A DNA stretch of 62,482 bases from Planctomycetaceae bacterium (lineage in GTDB: Bacteria; Planctomycetota; Planctomycetia; Pirellulales; Thermoguttaceae). Numbering within the stretch: the stretch's first letter is position 1; each line of letters opens with the position of its first letter. The stretch covers positions 1 to 62,482 of the forward strand of contig JAAYAY010000110.1 in NCBI GenBank assembly GCA_012719125.1, given 5' to 3'. The notes under the pieces were generated by a model that saw only the letters and a program-made list of their open reading frames with translations, had not been told where the DNA came from and ran no database searches. Positions 35,697 through 44,587 of the stretch are shown here, in pieces. Both the position numbers and the translations under genes were made by a program.

Positions 35697-37709
35697 ATGC
35701 GTAGACCATGCCTCTCCCCCGACCCCGATCCGACACCGATGAAAGCGACCGCATCCATGACGACTCCTGGCAGAAACGGTTCTGATCGAACGGCCGCCCG
35801 CCGCGGCCGGCAGACCCCCTCTTCCTCCGCCGCTCCGGCCTCCCCGCCCGAGAACAGTTGCCTGCTCGCCCTGCGGATCGGCCTGCTGGCTGTCGGCCAT
35901 CTGGTGCTCTTCTTCGGCATCTACTTCACCGCCTTCCAGCTCCGCTTCGAGTTCAACATCTCCCACAGCTCCCTCGAAATCTTCTGGCTCAGCCTGCCGG
36001 TTATCGTCGGCGTGAAGCTGGTCGTCTTCTACGTCACCGGCCACTTCCACGGCTGGTGGCGCCACGTCACCTTCTCCGATCTGGTCGCCCTCCTCCGCGC
36101 GAGCGTCGTCTCCCTGGTCGCCCTGGCTGCCGTCGACCATTTCGCCCTCGACTACCAGATCCCCCGTTCCATTCTCCTTCTCGATTTCATCCTCAGTATC
36201 CTCGTCATCGGGTCGCTCCGCTCCACCTGGCGGCTCCTGGCTGAAGTCAGTTCGCTCCGTATGCAAGGCCGCCAGGCCGCCTTCCTGGTCGGGGCCGACA
36301 ATGCTGCCGGCCGGCTGGCCCACGCTCTCCAGTCTCATCCCGACTCGCCCTATCGCATTCGCGGACTCCTGGCTATCAATGGTGAAAGCCGCGGTGTCCG
36401 CCTGGGCGGTATTCCCATCGTGGGCCGCCTCCCGGACCTCCCCCGCCTTGCCGAACGACACCGCATCGAATCGATCCTCGTTGCCGCCGGCTCCATCCCA
36501 GGCGCCGAGCTTCGGGCCCTGCTGAGCCAATGCACCGAGGCGGGCCTTGCCCTCAAGATCATCCCCCCCCCGCGCGACCTGCTCAGCGGCCAGGACCGGA
36601 TCCCCATCCGCGATATCGATATCGACGATCTTCTCCGCCGCGACCCCATCACGCTCGATACCAAGGCCATCAGCGAGCTGATCCGCGACCGCCGAGTGCT
36701 GGTGACGGGCGCCGGCGGCAGTATCGGCTCGGAGATCTGCCGGCAGCTCCTCCAATTCGGCCCGGCGACCCTCGTGCTCCTCGGACGGGGGGAGAACCGC
36801 ATTTTCCACATCGAGCGCGAGTTCCGCACGGACTATCCCGATGTCGCCCTGGCCCCCTGCATCGCCGACATCACCTGCGAAGCCCGCATGCGCCAGGTCT
36901 TCGAAGAGCACCGCCCCGAGGTCGTGTTCCATGCGGCCGCCCACAAACATGTGCCCCTGATGGAGGCCAACCCGGGCGAGGCGATCCGCAACAATATCGG
37001 CGGCACCCGGATCGTGGCCGACCTGGCCGACGAGTATGATTGTATGGCCTTCGTGATGGTCTCCACCGACAAGGCCGTCAACCCCACCAGCATCATGGGA
37101 GTCTCCAAGCACCTGGCCGAGCGCTATGTCCACGCCCTTTCCCAGGAATCGTCGACCCGGTTCGTGGTCACCCGCTTCGGCAACGTCCTCGGCTCGGCCG
37201 GGAGCGTGGTTCCGATTTTTCGGGAGCAGATCCGTCGCGGCGGCCCGATCACGGTGACCGACGAGCGCATGACCCGTTTCTTCATGTCGATCCCCGAGGC
37301 CTCCCAACTCGTCCTCCAGGCAGCCGCGATGGGCAAGGGGGGGGAGATCTTCGTCCTCGACATGGGGGAGCCGGTGCGAATCGTGGACCTCGCCCGCGAC
37401 CTTGTCCGCCTCTCCGGGCTGCCGGAAGACACGATCGACATCGTCTTCAGCGGCGTCCGCCCCGGGGAGAAGCTCTACGAAGAGCTCTACTTCAGCGAAG
37501 AGACGACGCTCCCGACCAACCACCCCAAGCTCCGCGCCGCCCACCACCGCCCCTACACGCTAGCCGAGGTGCAGGAGGAAGTCGCCGATCTCCAGTCCCT
37601 CACCGACGCCCCCGACGCAATCATCCGCCAACGCCTCGCCGATCTCGTGCCGGAATACCAGGAACAACAAGAAATACTGGAGCAAGCAAAACAACCCGCA
37701 GAAGCCTGA
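35697..37709 (+). CDS. Membrane-bound UDP-sugar 4,6-dehydratase (WbpM/CapD/PglF type)
   Basis: Makes UDP-4-keto-6-deoxy-GlcNAc, the precursor of bacillosamine, QuiNAc and related sugars. 670 residues if started at ATG 35697; ATG 35739 or 35757 are possible and no start has a clear ribosome site. The N-terminus has four membrane helices (GLLAVGHLVLFFGIYFTAF, LPVIVGVKLVVFYVTGHF, LVALLRASVVSLVALAAV, ILLLDFILSILVIGS). A Rossmann region follows, and the catalytic SDR domain opens with VLVTGAGGSIGSEICRQLL near residue 337. HAAAHKHVPLMEANP and STDKAVNPTSIMGVSKHLAE show the Met-for-Tyr catalytic triad typical of this class. Confidence 0.92.
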   Translation: MRRPCLSPDPDPTPMKATASMTTPGRNGSDRTAARRGRQTPSSSAAPASPPENSCLLALRIGLLAVGHLVLFFGIYFTAFQLRFEFNISHSSLEIFWLSLPVIVGVKLVVFYVTGHFHGWWRHVTFSDLVALLRASVVSLVALAAVDHFALDYQIPRSILLLDFILSILVIGSLRSTWRLLAEVSSLRMQGRQAAFLVGADNAAGRLAHALQSHPDSPYRIRGLLAINGESRGVRLGGIPIVGRLPDLPRLAERHRIESILVAAGSIPGAELRALLSQCTEAGLALKIIPPPRDLLSGQDRIPIRDIDIDDLLRRDPITLDTKAISELIRDRRVLVTGAGGSIGSEICRQLLQFGPATLVLLGRGENRIFHIEREFRTDYPDVALAPCIADITCEARMRQVFEEHRPEVVFHAAAHKHVPLMEANPGEAIRNNIGGTRIVADLADEYDCMAFVMVSTDKAVNPTSIMGVSKHLAERYVHALSQESSTRFVVTRFGNVLGSAGSVVPIFREQIRRGGPITVTDERMTRFFMSIPEASQLVLQAAAMGKGGEIFVLDMGEPVRIVDLARDLVRLSGLPEDTIDIVFSGVRPGEKLYEELYFSEETTLPTNHPKLRAAHHRPYTLAEVQEEVADLQSLTDAPDAIIRQRLADLVPEYQEQQEILEQAKQPAEA

Positions 37710-38266
37710 CCTCTGCTCCCTGACCTCTGACCCCTGTCTCCTATCTACCTGCCGCCAATCCCAAAAAAGACTTTGAGAACAGACTGAATTCCGCTGTTGT
37801 CTCCCTAAGCAAGCGGTCCCGGCAGGAATGCTCCCTTCCGTTGTTCTGATGGTTTTCTTCCTTTACGCTCTCACCTTGCCTCGAAGAAAGACCTGGACTT
37901 TCACCGCGACTGCTTCTTCCCAGGTCACACTGACGAGTTTGAGGCTGGCTATTTCATTTTAGACGTCATGACCGTTCCCCTGAAGGAGTTCATCTCGGCA
38001 CCCGACAATGGGCGCCGACGCGCAAATGGCCTCCAAACCCTCAGAAAGCGCACAATGCACTTACATGGCTCAAATCAACAAATCGCCACAAGTTTCGGGG
38101 TCCTCGATCCGGCGGCTCGGTCCGGCCGATTCAACAAGCTGGGGCGCCGCGTCAACGCTTCCGGTTACGTGCAGTCACCACACCGCCAGACCCAAGTATA
38201 TCGCTTACCCTTGACGATTGCCGCTTGTGGTTAAAGTGCGCTCCAACACGAAGGCTTAAGACTCAG
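37710..38266. other. 557-bp gap marking a GC shift
   Basis: It begins with a C-rich tract (CCTGACCTCTGCTCC...CCTGTCTCC) directly after the dehydratase stop, then becomes AT-richer towards the FkbM gene. No gene, RNA or terminator was recognised. It is the left boundary of the AT-richer gene block. Confidence 0.5.
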
Positions 38267-39028
38267 ATGACAGTAGATGGCGTAATCCGACGCTTGCTTA
38301 ATGCAACCGAACGACTAACTTATACGCGTATCTTTCGCCGAAGGTTCCTGCCAGCAGGGATCAGCTTAGCCGACGACATTAGAAACCACCTGTCGCGAAC
38401 CAAAATCGATATTGTCTTCGATGTTGGCGCCAACACAGGGCAGTCCGCATTGGAGTATCTTTCTTTCTTCCCAGGTGCCCGAATTTTTTGCTTCGAACCG
38501 GTTACGCCAACGTTTGCCCAACTCACGGCGAATTTGAAACACTACAGAGATGTTCAGTGCTTCCCGTTGGCACTTGGAGCCATGGATGGGAAACGAACCA
38601 TACAGGTTTCATCCCAGTCGACGCTTTCTTCACTACTACCTTTGCCCGAAGACATGGGTACATTATACAAGGGACAGCTGCAAGAAGTTGATCTGAAATC
38701 GGTGGACAATTTCTGTTATGAGCATCACATTGAGAACATCAGCTTTCTAAAAGTCGATACCGAGGGTTATGATCTTGAGGTACTGAAGGGTGCCGAGAAT
38801 ATGCTGAAGAACCAGGCTGCTGCTATTCTGCAAGTGGAAGCAGGCATGAGTTTCAGGAACGCGCTGCACACGCCATTTGAGGAGCTAAAGGCACACCTAG
38901 AACACAGGCAATACGTGCTGTTTGGTATCTATGAGCAAGTGCGAGAATGGACAAAAAATGAGCCGCATCTTCGACGTGCCAATCTCGTATTCATTTCGGA
39001 GCAGGTGATAGCAGAAAACAGGAAATGA
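38267..39028 (+). CDS. FkbM family methyltransferase
   Basis: 253 residues from ATG 38267. Typical FkbM features: IVFDVGANTGQSALEYL (SAM-binding motif I), IFCFEPVTPTFAQL, then ISFLKVDTEGYDLEVLKGAE, where the conserved KVDTEG/DLEVLKG block marks the family. These enzymes O-methylate sugars in exopolysaccharide clusters. It is the first gene of the AT-richer block, and its stop overlaps the flippase start (ATGA). Confidence 0.9.
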   Translation: MTVDGVIRRLLNATERLTYTRIFRRRFLPAGISLADDIRNHLSRTKIDIVFDVGANTGQSALEYLSFFPGARIFCFEPVTPTFAQLTANLKHYRDVQCFPLALGAMDGKRTIQVSSQSTLSSLLPLPEDMGTLYKGQLQEVDLKSVDNFCYEHHIENISFLKVDTEGYDLEVLKGAENMLKNQAAAILQVEAGMSFRNALHTPFEELKAHLEHRQYVLFGIYEQVREWTKNEPHLRRANLVFISEQVIAENRK

Positions 39029-40479
39029 TGTCCACAGCACGCTGTCAGCATGCCTTGAAGTTAAAAACCATGAAATCTGCACCGCTCTCAAATGGAACGG
39101 CAAGGGAATCGCCCGACGCCAGCCAGGAGGTGAATTCGGCGACATTGCCAAGTACATCTGGTTGGCTCCGGACTTCGCTTGGTCAATCTGTCTCCCGCTT
39201 GCTCGACCGCCTGCCCGCTGGGCGTTTGACGCGTAGCGTAGCTGTTTTGGCTGGTAGCACAGTGCTGGGACAGGCTGTCGGTATCGCTGCGTCACCGCTT
39301 CTCACTCGCCTCTATTCTCCCGCCGAGTTTGGCGCCATGGGCGTCTACTCCTCAATCTTGGCCATCACCCTTATTGTCGCCAGTCTGCGCTATGAACTGG
39401 CAATTCCCTTGGCCGAGAACGACGAAGACGCAGCGGCGATCGTAGTGCTGTCGCTCGCGGCAATTGCTCTCACTGTCTCAATAATGGCGCTCGGCGTATG
39501 GTGGCTTCGAGCCGAGATCATTCAGTGGACGAATACTCCCCTACTGAGTCGCCACCTTTGGCTGTTGCCCGTGGGCTTTGCCGCGGCAGGAGTGTACCAG
39601 ACCTTTAGCCTTTGGGCAACTCGCAAGAAGGCCTTCGGCCTTCTTGGCCGCACACGTTTATCCCAAGGCCTTGCCTCCGTCGTTACAAAGACCGTACTTT
39701 TCCCCTTCGGACTGATCGGTTTGCTACTCGGCAGCATTGCCGCCGTCGCCGCGGGAGTTGGTTCATTAGCTTGCTCTATTCTAAGAGACGATCGCGATCT
39801 CTTCCGCACTCCCGCTCGCCGTGCCATATCCATGGCGGTTCGTTACCGGCGTTTTCCTCAAGTATCGAGCATCTCAGGCATCATCAATGCTGCCGGACTG
39901 CATTTGCCCATGCTCATGCTCGCATACCTCTATGGTCCCATTGTCGCGGGACAGTTTGCCCTTGTGCGGACGGCCGTAATCGCCCCAACGGGTTTTCTCG
40001 GACAAGCTGTCGGACAGGTCTACCTCGGTGAGGGCGCTTCCCTTGTTCGGACTTCATCATCAGCGTTGCATGACCTCTTCGTTCTCGCCAGCAAGCGACT
40101 TCTAGCGATAGCAGCCATGCCAATGTTGCTTCTGGTAACCTTTGGCCCTTCGCTCTTCACGTTCGCTTTTGGTCCCGAATGGGAGGCGGCCGGGCAATTT
40201 GCCCGCCCCTTGGCTCTGCTCATGGCGTTCAATTTGGTTGTAGCGCCTCTGGGGCATACGCTAAATTTGTTGGAGCGACAGGTTCTGCTTCTCGTATGGG
40301 ACTGTTTCCGACTAATGCTCGTCTTGGCAGGTTTCGCCATGGCTGGTTTCTACGGCTGGTCGCCCGTTACAACTGTGGCAGTTTACTCAGGAATGCTCGT
40401 TCTCGCTTATGTTATTCTCTGGTTTGTTCTTAGGACGAGCATTCGTTGCGCGATGCATAAGGGCCCCGAGCAAGGATGA
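39025..40479 (+). CDS. Wzx-type polysaccharide flippase (MOP superfamily)
   Basis: 484 residues with about 12 hydrophobic segments, for example VAVLAGSTVLGQAVGIAAS and ALTVSIMALGVWWL. The N-terminal part matches the polysaccharide biosynthesis family pattern (SPLLTRLYSPAEFGAMGVYSS, where LTRLYSPAEFG is diagnostic). It would move the lipid-linked repeat unit to the periplasmic face. ATG 39025 overlaps the previous stop; ATG 39028 next to it is equally possible. Confidence 0.93.
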   Translation: MMSTARCQHALKLKTMKSAPLSNGTARESPDASQEVNSATLPSTSGWLRTSLGQSVSRLLDRLPAGRLTRSVAVLAGSTVLGQAVGIAASPLLTRLYSPAEFGAMGVYSSILAITLIVASLRYELAIPLAENDEDAAAIVVLSLAAIALTVSIMALGVWWLRAEIIQWTNTPLLSRHLWLLPVGFAAAGVYQTFSLWATRKKAFGLLGRTRLSQGLASVVTKTVLFPFGLIGLLLGSIAAVAAGVGSLACSILRDDRDLFRTPARRAISMAVRYRRFPQVSSISGIINAAGLHLPMLMLAYLYGPIVAGQFALVRTAVIAPTGFLGQAVGQVYLGEGASLVRTSSSALHDLFVLASKRLLAIAAMPMLLLVTFGPSLFTFAFGPEWEAAGQFARPLALLMAFNLVVAPLGHTLNLLERQVLLLVWDCFRLMLVLAGFAMAGFYGWSPVTTVAVYSGMLVLAYVILWFVLRTSIRCAMHKGPEQG

Positions 40480-40520
40480 AACGCTAAACAATGTGTACGA
40501 CGGCATAGAGGCAAAGAAGT

Positions 40521-41657
40521 ATGATATTGAACACATCCACAAGTAAGGAGATCAACTGGGTTGTCGTTTCGGCCCCCACACCATGGTCGGACATTCCGCG
40601 AATGCGTCATCAGGTGACGCGCGCCCTTGCCAAACACTACCGCGTTCTGTACGTGTATTGGCCCTACGAGTGGCGAAGGAAGCATCGTTCGCGATTCGCA
40701 CAAGTGGAACCCAATATTGCCGTCTGGCAAGCTGGGAATCTTCTCACACCTCCAGAGCGACTTGCTGCGATTGCTCCGCTATTGAATATGCCTGAGAGAA
40801 TATTTCTGAAGCGACAAATCCGACGATTCCTGAGGAAGACGAAGATTTTTCCCGTTGGAGTCGTCAACTTCGACTATCGCCATCATTGGATTCAGGACAA
40901 CGCTCTATTTCCGAGGTCAATCTACATCTGCAACGACGATTTCCCAGGCTTGGCCCGAAGGGCAGGAAAAGTGTTTCTTGCGGAACATAAGGCCCGGCAG
41001 ATGCGGGATTCGGCGCGATCCGCCGATGCCTGCCTAGCAACGTCTGAGCATATTGCGACGTTGCTTGGAGCACGCCACAAGACAACGCTCTTTCCCCCAG
41101 GGCATGACCTGATTGTTCCTCAATCGTACCGCACTACACACGAAAGGACGTCACAACGTCTGAAGGTGGGATACATGGGGTCGATCGACACCCGAATTAA
41201 TGTGCAATGGATCCAGCATTCAGCCATGCAATCGGATATCGAATGGCATATGATAGGTCCAGTGTCGCCCGATCTACTCGGGGCTCTGGCATCATCCAAC
41301 ATACACTTCCACAAGCCTGTTACAGGTCCCGCGCTGCTGAACTGGATGCAGGGAATGGACGTGCTCACGATTCCTTTCGACCTGTCTGCCGACTTGTCAC
41401 CGGCCTTTGCGGTGCCAAACAAGACGTACTTCTATCTCGCAGCCGGAAAACCGATAGTCGTTCCTGATTTACCGGGATTCTGTGAGCTTGGAGAAGGCAT
41501 TGTCTATCGCGCTGAGAGTGCCGAGGGATTTGTATTAAAGATACGACAGGCTTGTTCAGAAGACAACGAAACCAGGGTCCAACAACGCTTACGAATAGCA
41601 AGCGAGAACACATGGGAGGTGCGGATCAAGGAGCTGTGCAGGCTCCTTGAGCCGTAA
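40521..41657 (+). CDS. Glycosyltransferase (GT4-like)
   Basis: 378 residues. Two Rossmann-like halves: an N-terminal VVVSAPTPWSDIPRMRHQV with a sugar-chain-type YVYWPYEWRRKHRSRF, and a C-terminal donor-binding half with LKVGYMGSIDTRINVQWI, LTIPFDLSADLSPAFAVPNK and YLAAGKPIVVPDLPGF. This resembles the WsaF/TuaH group of GT4 enzymes, where AAGKPIV replaces the usual E-x7-E ending. Donor and acceptor unknown. Confidence 0.85.
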   Translation: MILNTSTSKEINWVVVSAPTPWSDIPRMRHQVTRALAKHYRVLYVYWPYEWRRKHRSRFAQVEPNIAVWQAGNLLTPPERLAAIAPLLNMPERIFLKRQIRRFLRKTKIFPVGVVNFDYRHHWIQDNALFPRSIYICNDDFPGLARRAGKVFLAEHKARQMRDSARSADACLATSEHIATLLGARHKTTLFPPGHDLIVPQSYRTTHERTSQRLKVGYMGSIDTRINVQWIQHSAMQSDIEWHMIGPVSPDLLGALASSNIHFHKPVTGPALLNWMQGMDVLTIPFDLSADLSPAFAVPNKTYFYLAAGKPIVVPDLPGFCELGEGIVYRAESAEGFVLKIRQACSEDNETRVQQRLRIASENTWEVRIKELCRLLEP

Positions 41658-41722
41658 GGGCAGTTGGCCAGTACTTTCGGAGTTCGACATGACAGTGTGG
41701 GCCCAGAAGTCACAAGACTGAG

Positions 41723-42958
41723 ATGCCTCAGAACAGATCATTCAGAGTGCTCGCGATGCAATATGTCATACCGGTGATACTGTTCGATCAGTTGGTGCTG
41801 CCGATGTTTCACATCGGTCCGATACCTTTCAAACCAAGCTACTTCCTGATGCTATTCATGGCGCTACGAGGTTCTTCCGCTGGAGCCAGCGTTCCTTCCG
41901 GCAGAGCCAAAAGACGCAGTATTATAGGAAACACTGTCACGTGTTTTGCGTGTCTGATTGGACTCGGAGTTCTCGGCCAAGCTACGTTCTGTGTCTGGTT
42001 TCCGATTGGCGTTAGGGACGGCGTTGAGATTGTACGAAGCATCGGTATTCTCGTGCTAATGTTACTGGCAGTTCTGGCTGGACTTAGATACCGGGGCTGC
42101 AACTCCGAGCATATGCTGTACATTTTTGTTGCGGACGCAAGTGTGCATTTCATGTTGGCCTTCTTCGGGCAGAACGTGCCGTGGCTTGCAGCTCTCTATC
42201 GGAGTGAAGAGTTGGAGATCGTAAGCGCAAGTGGCGACACGAGACTTGGTATGTGGGTTAATCCTAACGGTGCGATGTTGTTACACAATATGATCCTTGT
42301 CGGCTTGTACTTGGGGTATAAATGGCGAAGGGGTACGCAATACAGCATTCCGGTATATTTGAGTGTGCTTGCAACTGCTGCGATTATTTGCGTTCAGTTA
42401 GGAAGTAGGAATCAAAGCGTGGCGTTCTTGGTGATTGTAGCTGTGTTCCTGTGGGAGTTGGGAAAGCGTTCGGGAGCTCGAAGCAGCATTCTGCTCTGCG
42501 GATGTCTTGTCATTCTAGTTGGCGGCGTAGCTTGGCTATTCACATCAAGCTCGGTCAAGAGCGAATTCGAGGAGACGCGTTTGTACAGGCGTATGGGGGA
42601 ACATACCACAACGTTAGAGGAAGCGACCCAGCGCCCCGGGATTCACTTGGAAGAAGCGCTTCGACGTTTCACGAAGAGCCCTCTCTGGGGATCTGGTTTC
42701 GTCGGGGACAGGAACTATCCGTTCACTCATAGTCCCCGATCGTATCACAATGATTGGCTACGGATAGTTGTAACTGGAGGCATCCTAAGCTTAGCCTTGA
42801 TGTTCGTGCTCGTGAAGCGAGTGTGTCTCAGGGCTGGTTGGATAATGGCTCTACCATTGGTGCTGCCAGGGCTCACGAATACGTTCATGCTGCACATACC
42901 TGCAATAATTGCCTATTTCATTTATGCGGGTGCTTTCTTTCCATCGAAGGAGAAATGA
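41723..42958 (+). CDS. Wzy-type O-antigen/exopolysaccharide polymerase
   Basis: 411 residues from ATG 41723, about ten hydrophobic segments (VIPVILFDQLVLPMFHIG, YIFVADASVHFMLAFFG, YSIPVYLSVLATAAIICV). A large periplasmic loop holds LYRRMGEHTTTLEEATQRPG and FTKSPLWGSGFVGDRNYPFT then HNDWLRIVVTGGILSLALM, the layout of Wzy proteins. Expected to polymerise repeat units flipped by the neighbouring Wzx. Overlaps the acetyltransferase gene by four bases. Confidence 0.85.
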   Translation: MPQNRSFRVLAMQYVIPVILFDQLVLPMFHIGPIPFKPSYFLMLFMALRGSSAGASVPSGRAKRRSIIGNTVTCFACLIGLGVLGQATFCVWFPIGVRDGVEIVRSIGILVLMLLAVLAGLRYRGCNSEHMLYIFVADASVHFMLAFFGQNVPWLAALYRSEELEIVSASGDTRLGMWVNPNGAMLLHNMILVGLYLGYKWRRGTQYSIPVYLSVLATAAIICVQLGSRNQSVAFLVIVAVFLWELGKRSGARSSILLCGCLVILVGGVAWLFTSSSVKSEFEETRLYRRMGEHTTTLEEATQRPGIHLEEALRRFTKSPLWGSGFVGDRNYPFTHSPRSYHNDWLRIVVTGGILSLALMFVLVKRVCLRAGWIMALPLVLPGLTNTFMLHIPAIIAYFIYAGAFFPSKEK

Positions 42959-43512
42959 GTGTGTTCTCGGTCATCAATCGGTTCTGGGGGGTCATGCGGT
43001 ATATTAAGTCGCAGGTGTATGCGAAGCTGTTTCCTGAGCAATATGTTCGTTCGCTCGGGGTCAAGGTGGGCAAGAACGTCCGATTTTACGGCCTTCGTCC
43101 TGGCACGTTTAGCACCGAACCGTGGCTGATTAGCATCGGCGATAATGTCTACATTACGGCCGGATGCGTGTTTATAACACATGATGGCGGCACGCTTATA
43201 CTGAGGAAGGAAGTGCCGGATCTTGAGTTGACAGCACCGATTACGGTCGGAAACGATGTCTATATAGGACTGAACGTGATGATTCTTCCCGGCGTTACGA
43301 TTGGCAATCGGGTAATTATTGGTGCGGGGGCGGTCGTCACGAAGGACATTCCGGACAATTCGGTCGCCGTGGGCGTCCCGGCGCGCGTCGTCAAAACGGT
43401 CGATGAATATCTGCAGAGTGCCGAGGAGCGTTCTCTGCATTTCGGCCACCTTTCGGCCAAGGAGAAAGCGAAGGCGCTCAAGCGGCATTTCAAAGTGACA
43501 GAAGCCCAATAG
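42955..43512 (+). CDS. Hexapeptide-repeat acyltransferase (LbH fold)
   Basis: 185 residues; the ATG at 42955 overlaps the polymerase stop. A left-handed beta-helix is shown by hexapeptide repeats (ISIGDNVYITAGCVFITHDG, ITVGNDVYIGLNVMILPGV, TIGNRVIIGAGAVVTKDI) and the closing VAVGVPARVVK. A His in FITHDGG matches the catalytic position of galactoside/maltose acetyltransferases. Probably O-acetylates a repeat-unit sugar. Confidence 0.9.
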   Translation: MSVFSVINRFWGVMRYIKSQVYAKLFPEQYVRSLGVKVGKNVRFYGLRPGTFSTEPWLISIGDNVYITAGCVFITHDGGTLILRKEVPDLELTAPITVGNDVYIGLNVMILPGVTIGNRVIIGAGAVVTKDIPDNSVAVGVPARVVKTVDEYLQSAEERSLHFGHLSAKEKAKALKRHFKVTEAQ

Positions 43513-43516
43513 TGGT

Positions 43517-44587
43517 ATGGTGAGCAACATGTGCGATTTGACGATCCTTGTTGACTATCGTGGGGCATTCTACTCCTCAACGAAGAACGTACGTACCCTG
43601 TGCAGCATGGATGTTGCGCGGCTGCAATCTCGATTCTCCGAACGTGGGTGGAATGCGAAGGTGGTTGAGTTCCCAGATGTTGATCATCGAGAAGAGTGGC
43701 AGCGACGGGTGGTGCTTTATCAGTCGGCGGAGGATCCGGGCCTTGAGTATAAGTCGTACATAGAAGATGTTGTCCTTGGCCTCTCGTTGGCGGGCGCCCA
43801 TCTCGTGCCGGGTTTCCCGTATTTGCGAGCCCATCACAATAAGGTGTTCATGGCAATACTGCAGCGCGCGAGCGGGATTCCGGAAGCCAACACATTGTCA
43901 ACCAAGTGTTTTGGTACCTATGAGGATTTTCGTGAACGCGCCGTTGATTACCCCGTCGTTGCGAAGACGGCCAGCGGCGCGGGCTCCAAAGGAGTAGCTC
44001 TGCTGCATGACGAAAACAGTGCCGTGAGGATCCTACGCCGAATGAGCCGATGCCGACCAAGCATACGGACGATTCGAGAATTGTCCAAACGCCTGATTAG
44101 AAAGGACTACGTCGCCTACTCGCTCAGGCCGCGAAAATTTCTACTGCAGGAATTCATTCCGTCCTTGACCCACGACTACAAAGTGCTCGTTTATGGTGAC
44201 CGCGTCTTTGTCGTGCGCAGGGAAGTGAGAAACAACGATTTCCGGGCAAGTGGGAGTGGAAAAGTGAGTTGGCCCCGAGAGCTGCCCCCGGGGTTGCTTG
44301 ATTTTGCATGGAAGCTATTTCAGGGATTTGACGTTCCACATGCGTCGTTTGATATTGCCGATTGTCAGGGCCAGCTTCATCTGCTTGAAATGCAGTTCGT
44401 GCAGTTCGGACCGCTGACACTTGAAGGGTCGGACTTTCATTGGCGGCGACACGATGACGAATGGACGCTTGTGGAGTCACAGGTTGAGCTTGAACGCACA
44501 CTTGTGAATGGGGTCACTGCATACGCAACGAAGAAGGGGTGGTTCTCCAGCACGGATGAGATTAAGGAAGGCGCGGAACGCTCATGA
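43517..44587 (+). CDS. ATP-grasp ligase
   Basis: 356 residues. ATP-grasp features: ASGIPEANTLSTKCFG (entry to the central domain), YPVVAKTASGAGSKGVALL with the nucleotide-binding Lys and glycine-rich loop, FLLQEFIPSLTHDYKVLVYGD, and FDIADCQGQLHLLEMQF with a metal-binding acidic residue. Family members join a carboxylate to an amine (D-Ala-D-Ala ligase, RimK type). In a polysaccharide cluster and translationally coupled to a CapA-like gene, a plausible job is adding an amino acid or peptide to a glycan or uronic acid; this is inference. Confidence 0.85.
   Translation: MVSNMCDLTILVDYRGAFYSSTKNVRTLCSMDVARLQSRFSERGWNAKVVEFPDVDHREEWQRRVVLYQSAEDPGLEYKSYIEDVVLGLSLAGAHLVPGFPYLRAHHNKVFMAILQRASGIPEANTLSTKCFGTYEDFRERAVDYPVVAKTASGAGSKGVALLHDENSAVRILRRMSRCRPSIRTIRELSKRLIRKDYVAYSLRPRKFLLQEFIPSLTHDYKVLVYGDRVFVVRREVRNNDFRASGSGKVSWPRELPPGLLDFAWKLFQGFDVPHASFDIADCQGQLHLLEMQFVQFGPLTLEGSDFHWRRHDDEWTLVESQVELERTLVNGVTAYATKKGWFSSTDEIKEGAERS

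Noticed and set aside
33939-37547. 1202-codon open frame on the minus strand
   Set aside because: Antisense to wecB and the WbpM-type dehydratase; composition is the typical mirror of GC-rich coding DNA.
43517-44587. RimK-like ribosomal modification enzyme
   Set aside because: Only the generic ATP-grasp fold is shared; gene context is polysaccharide synthesis.
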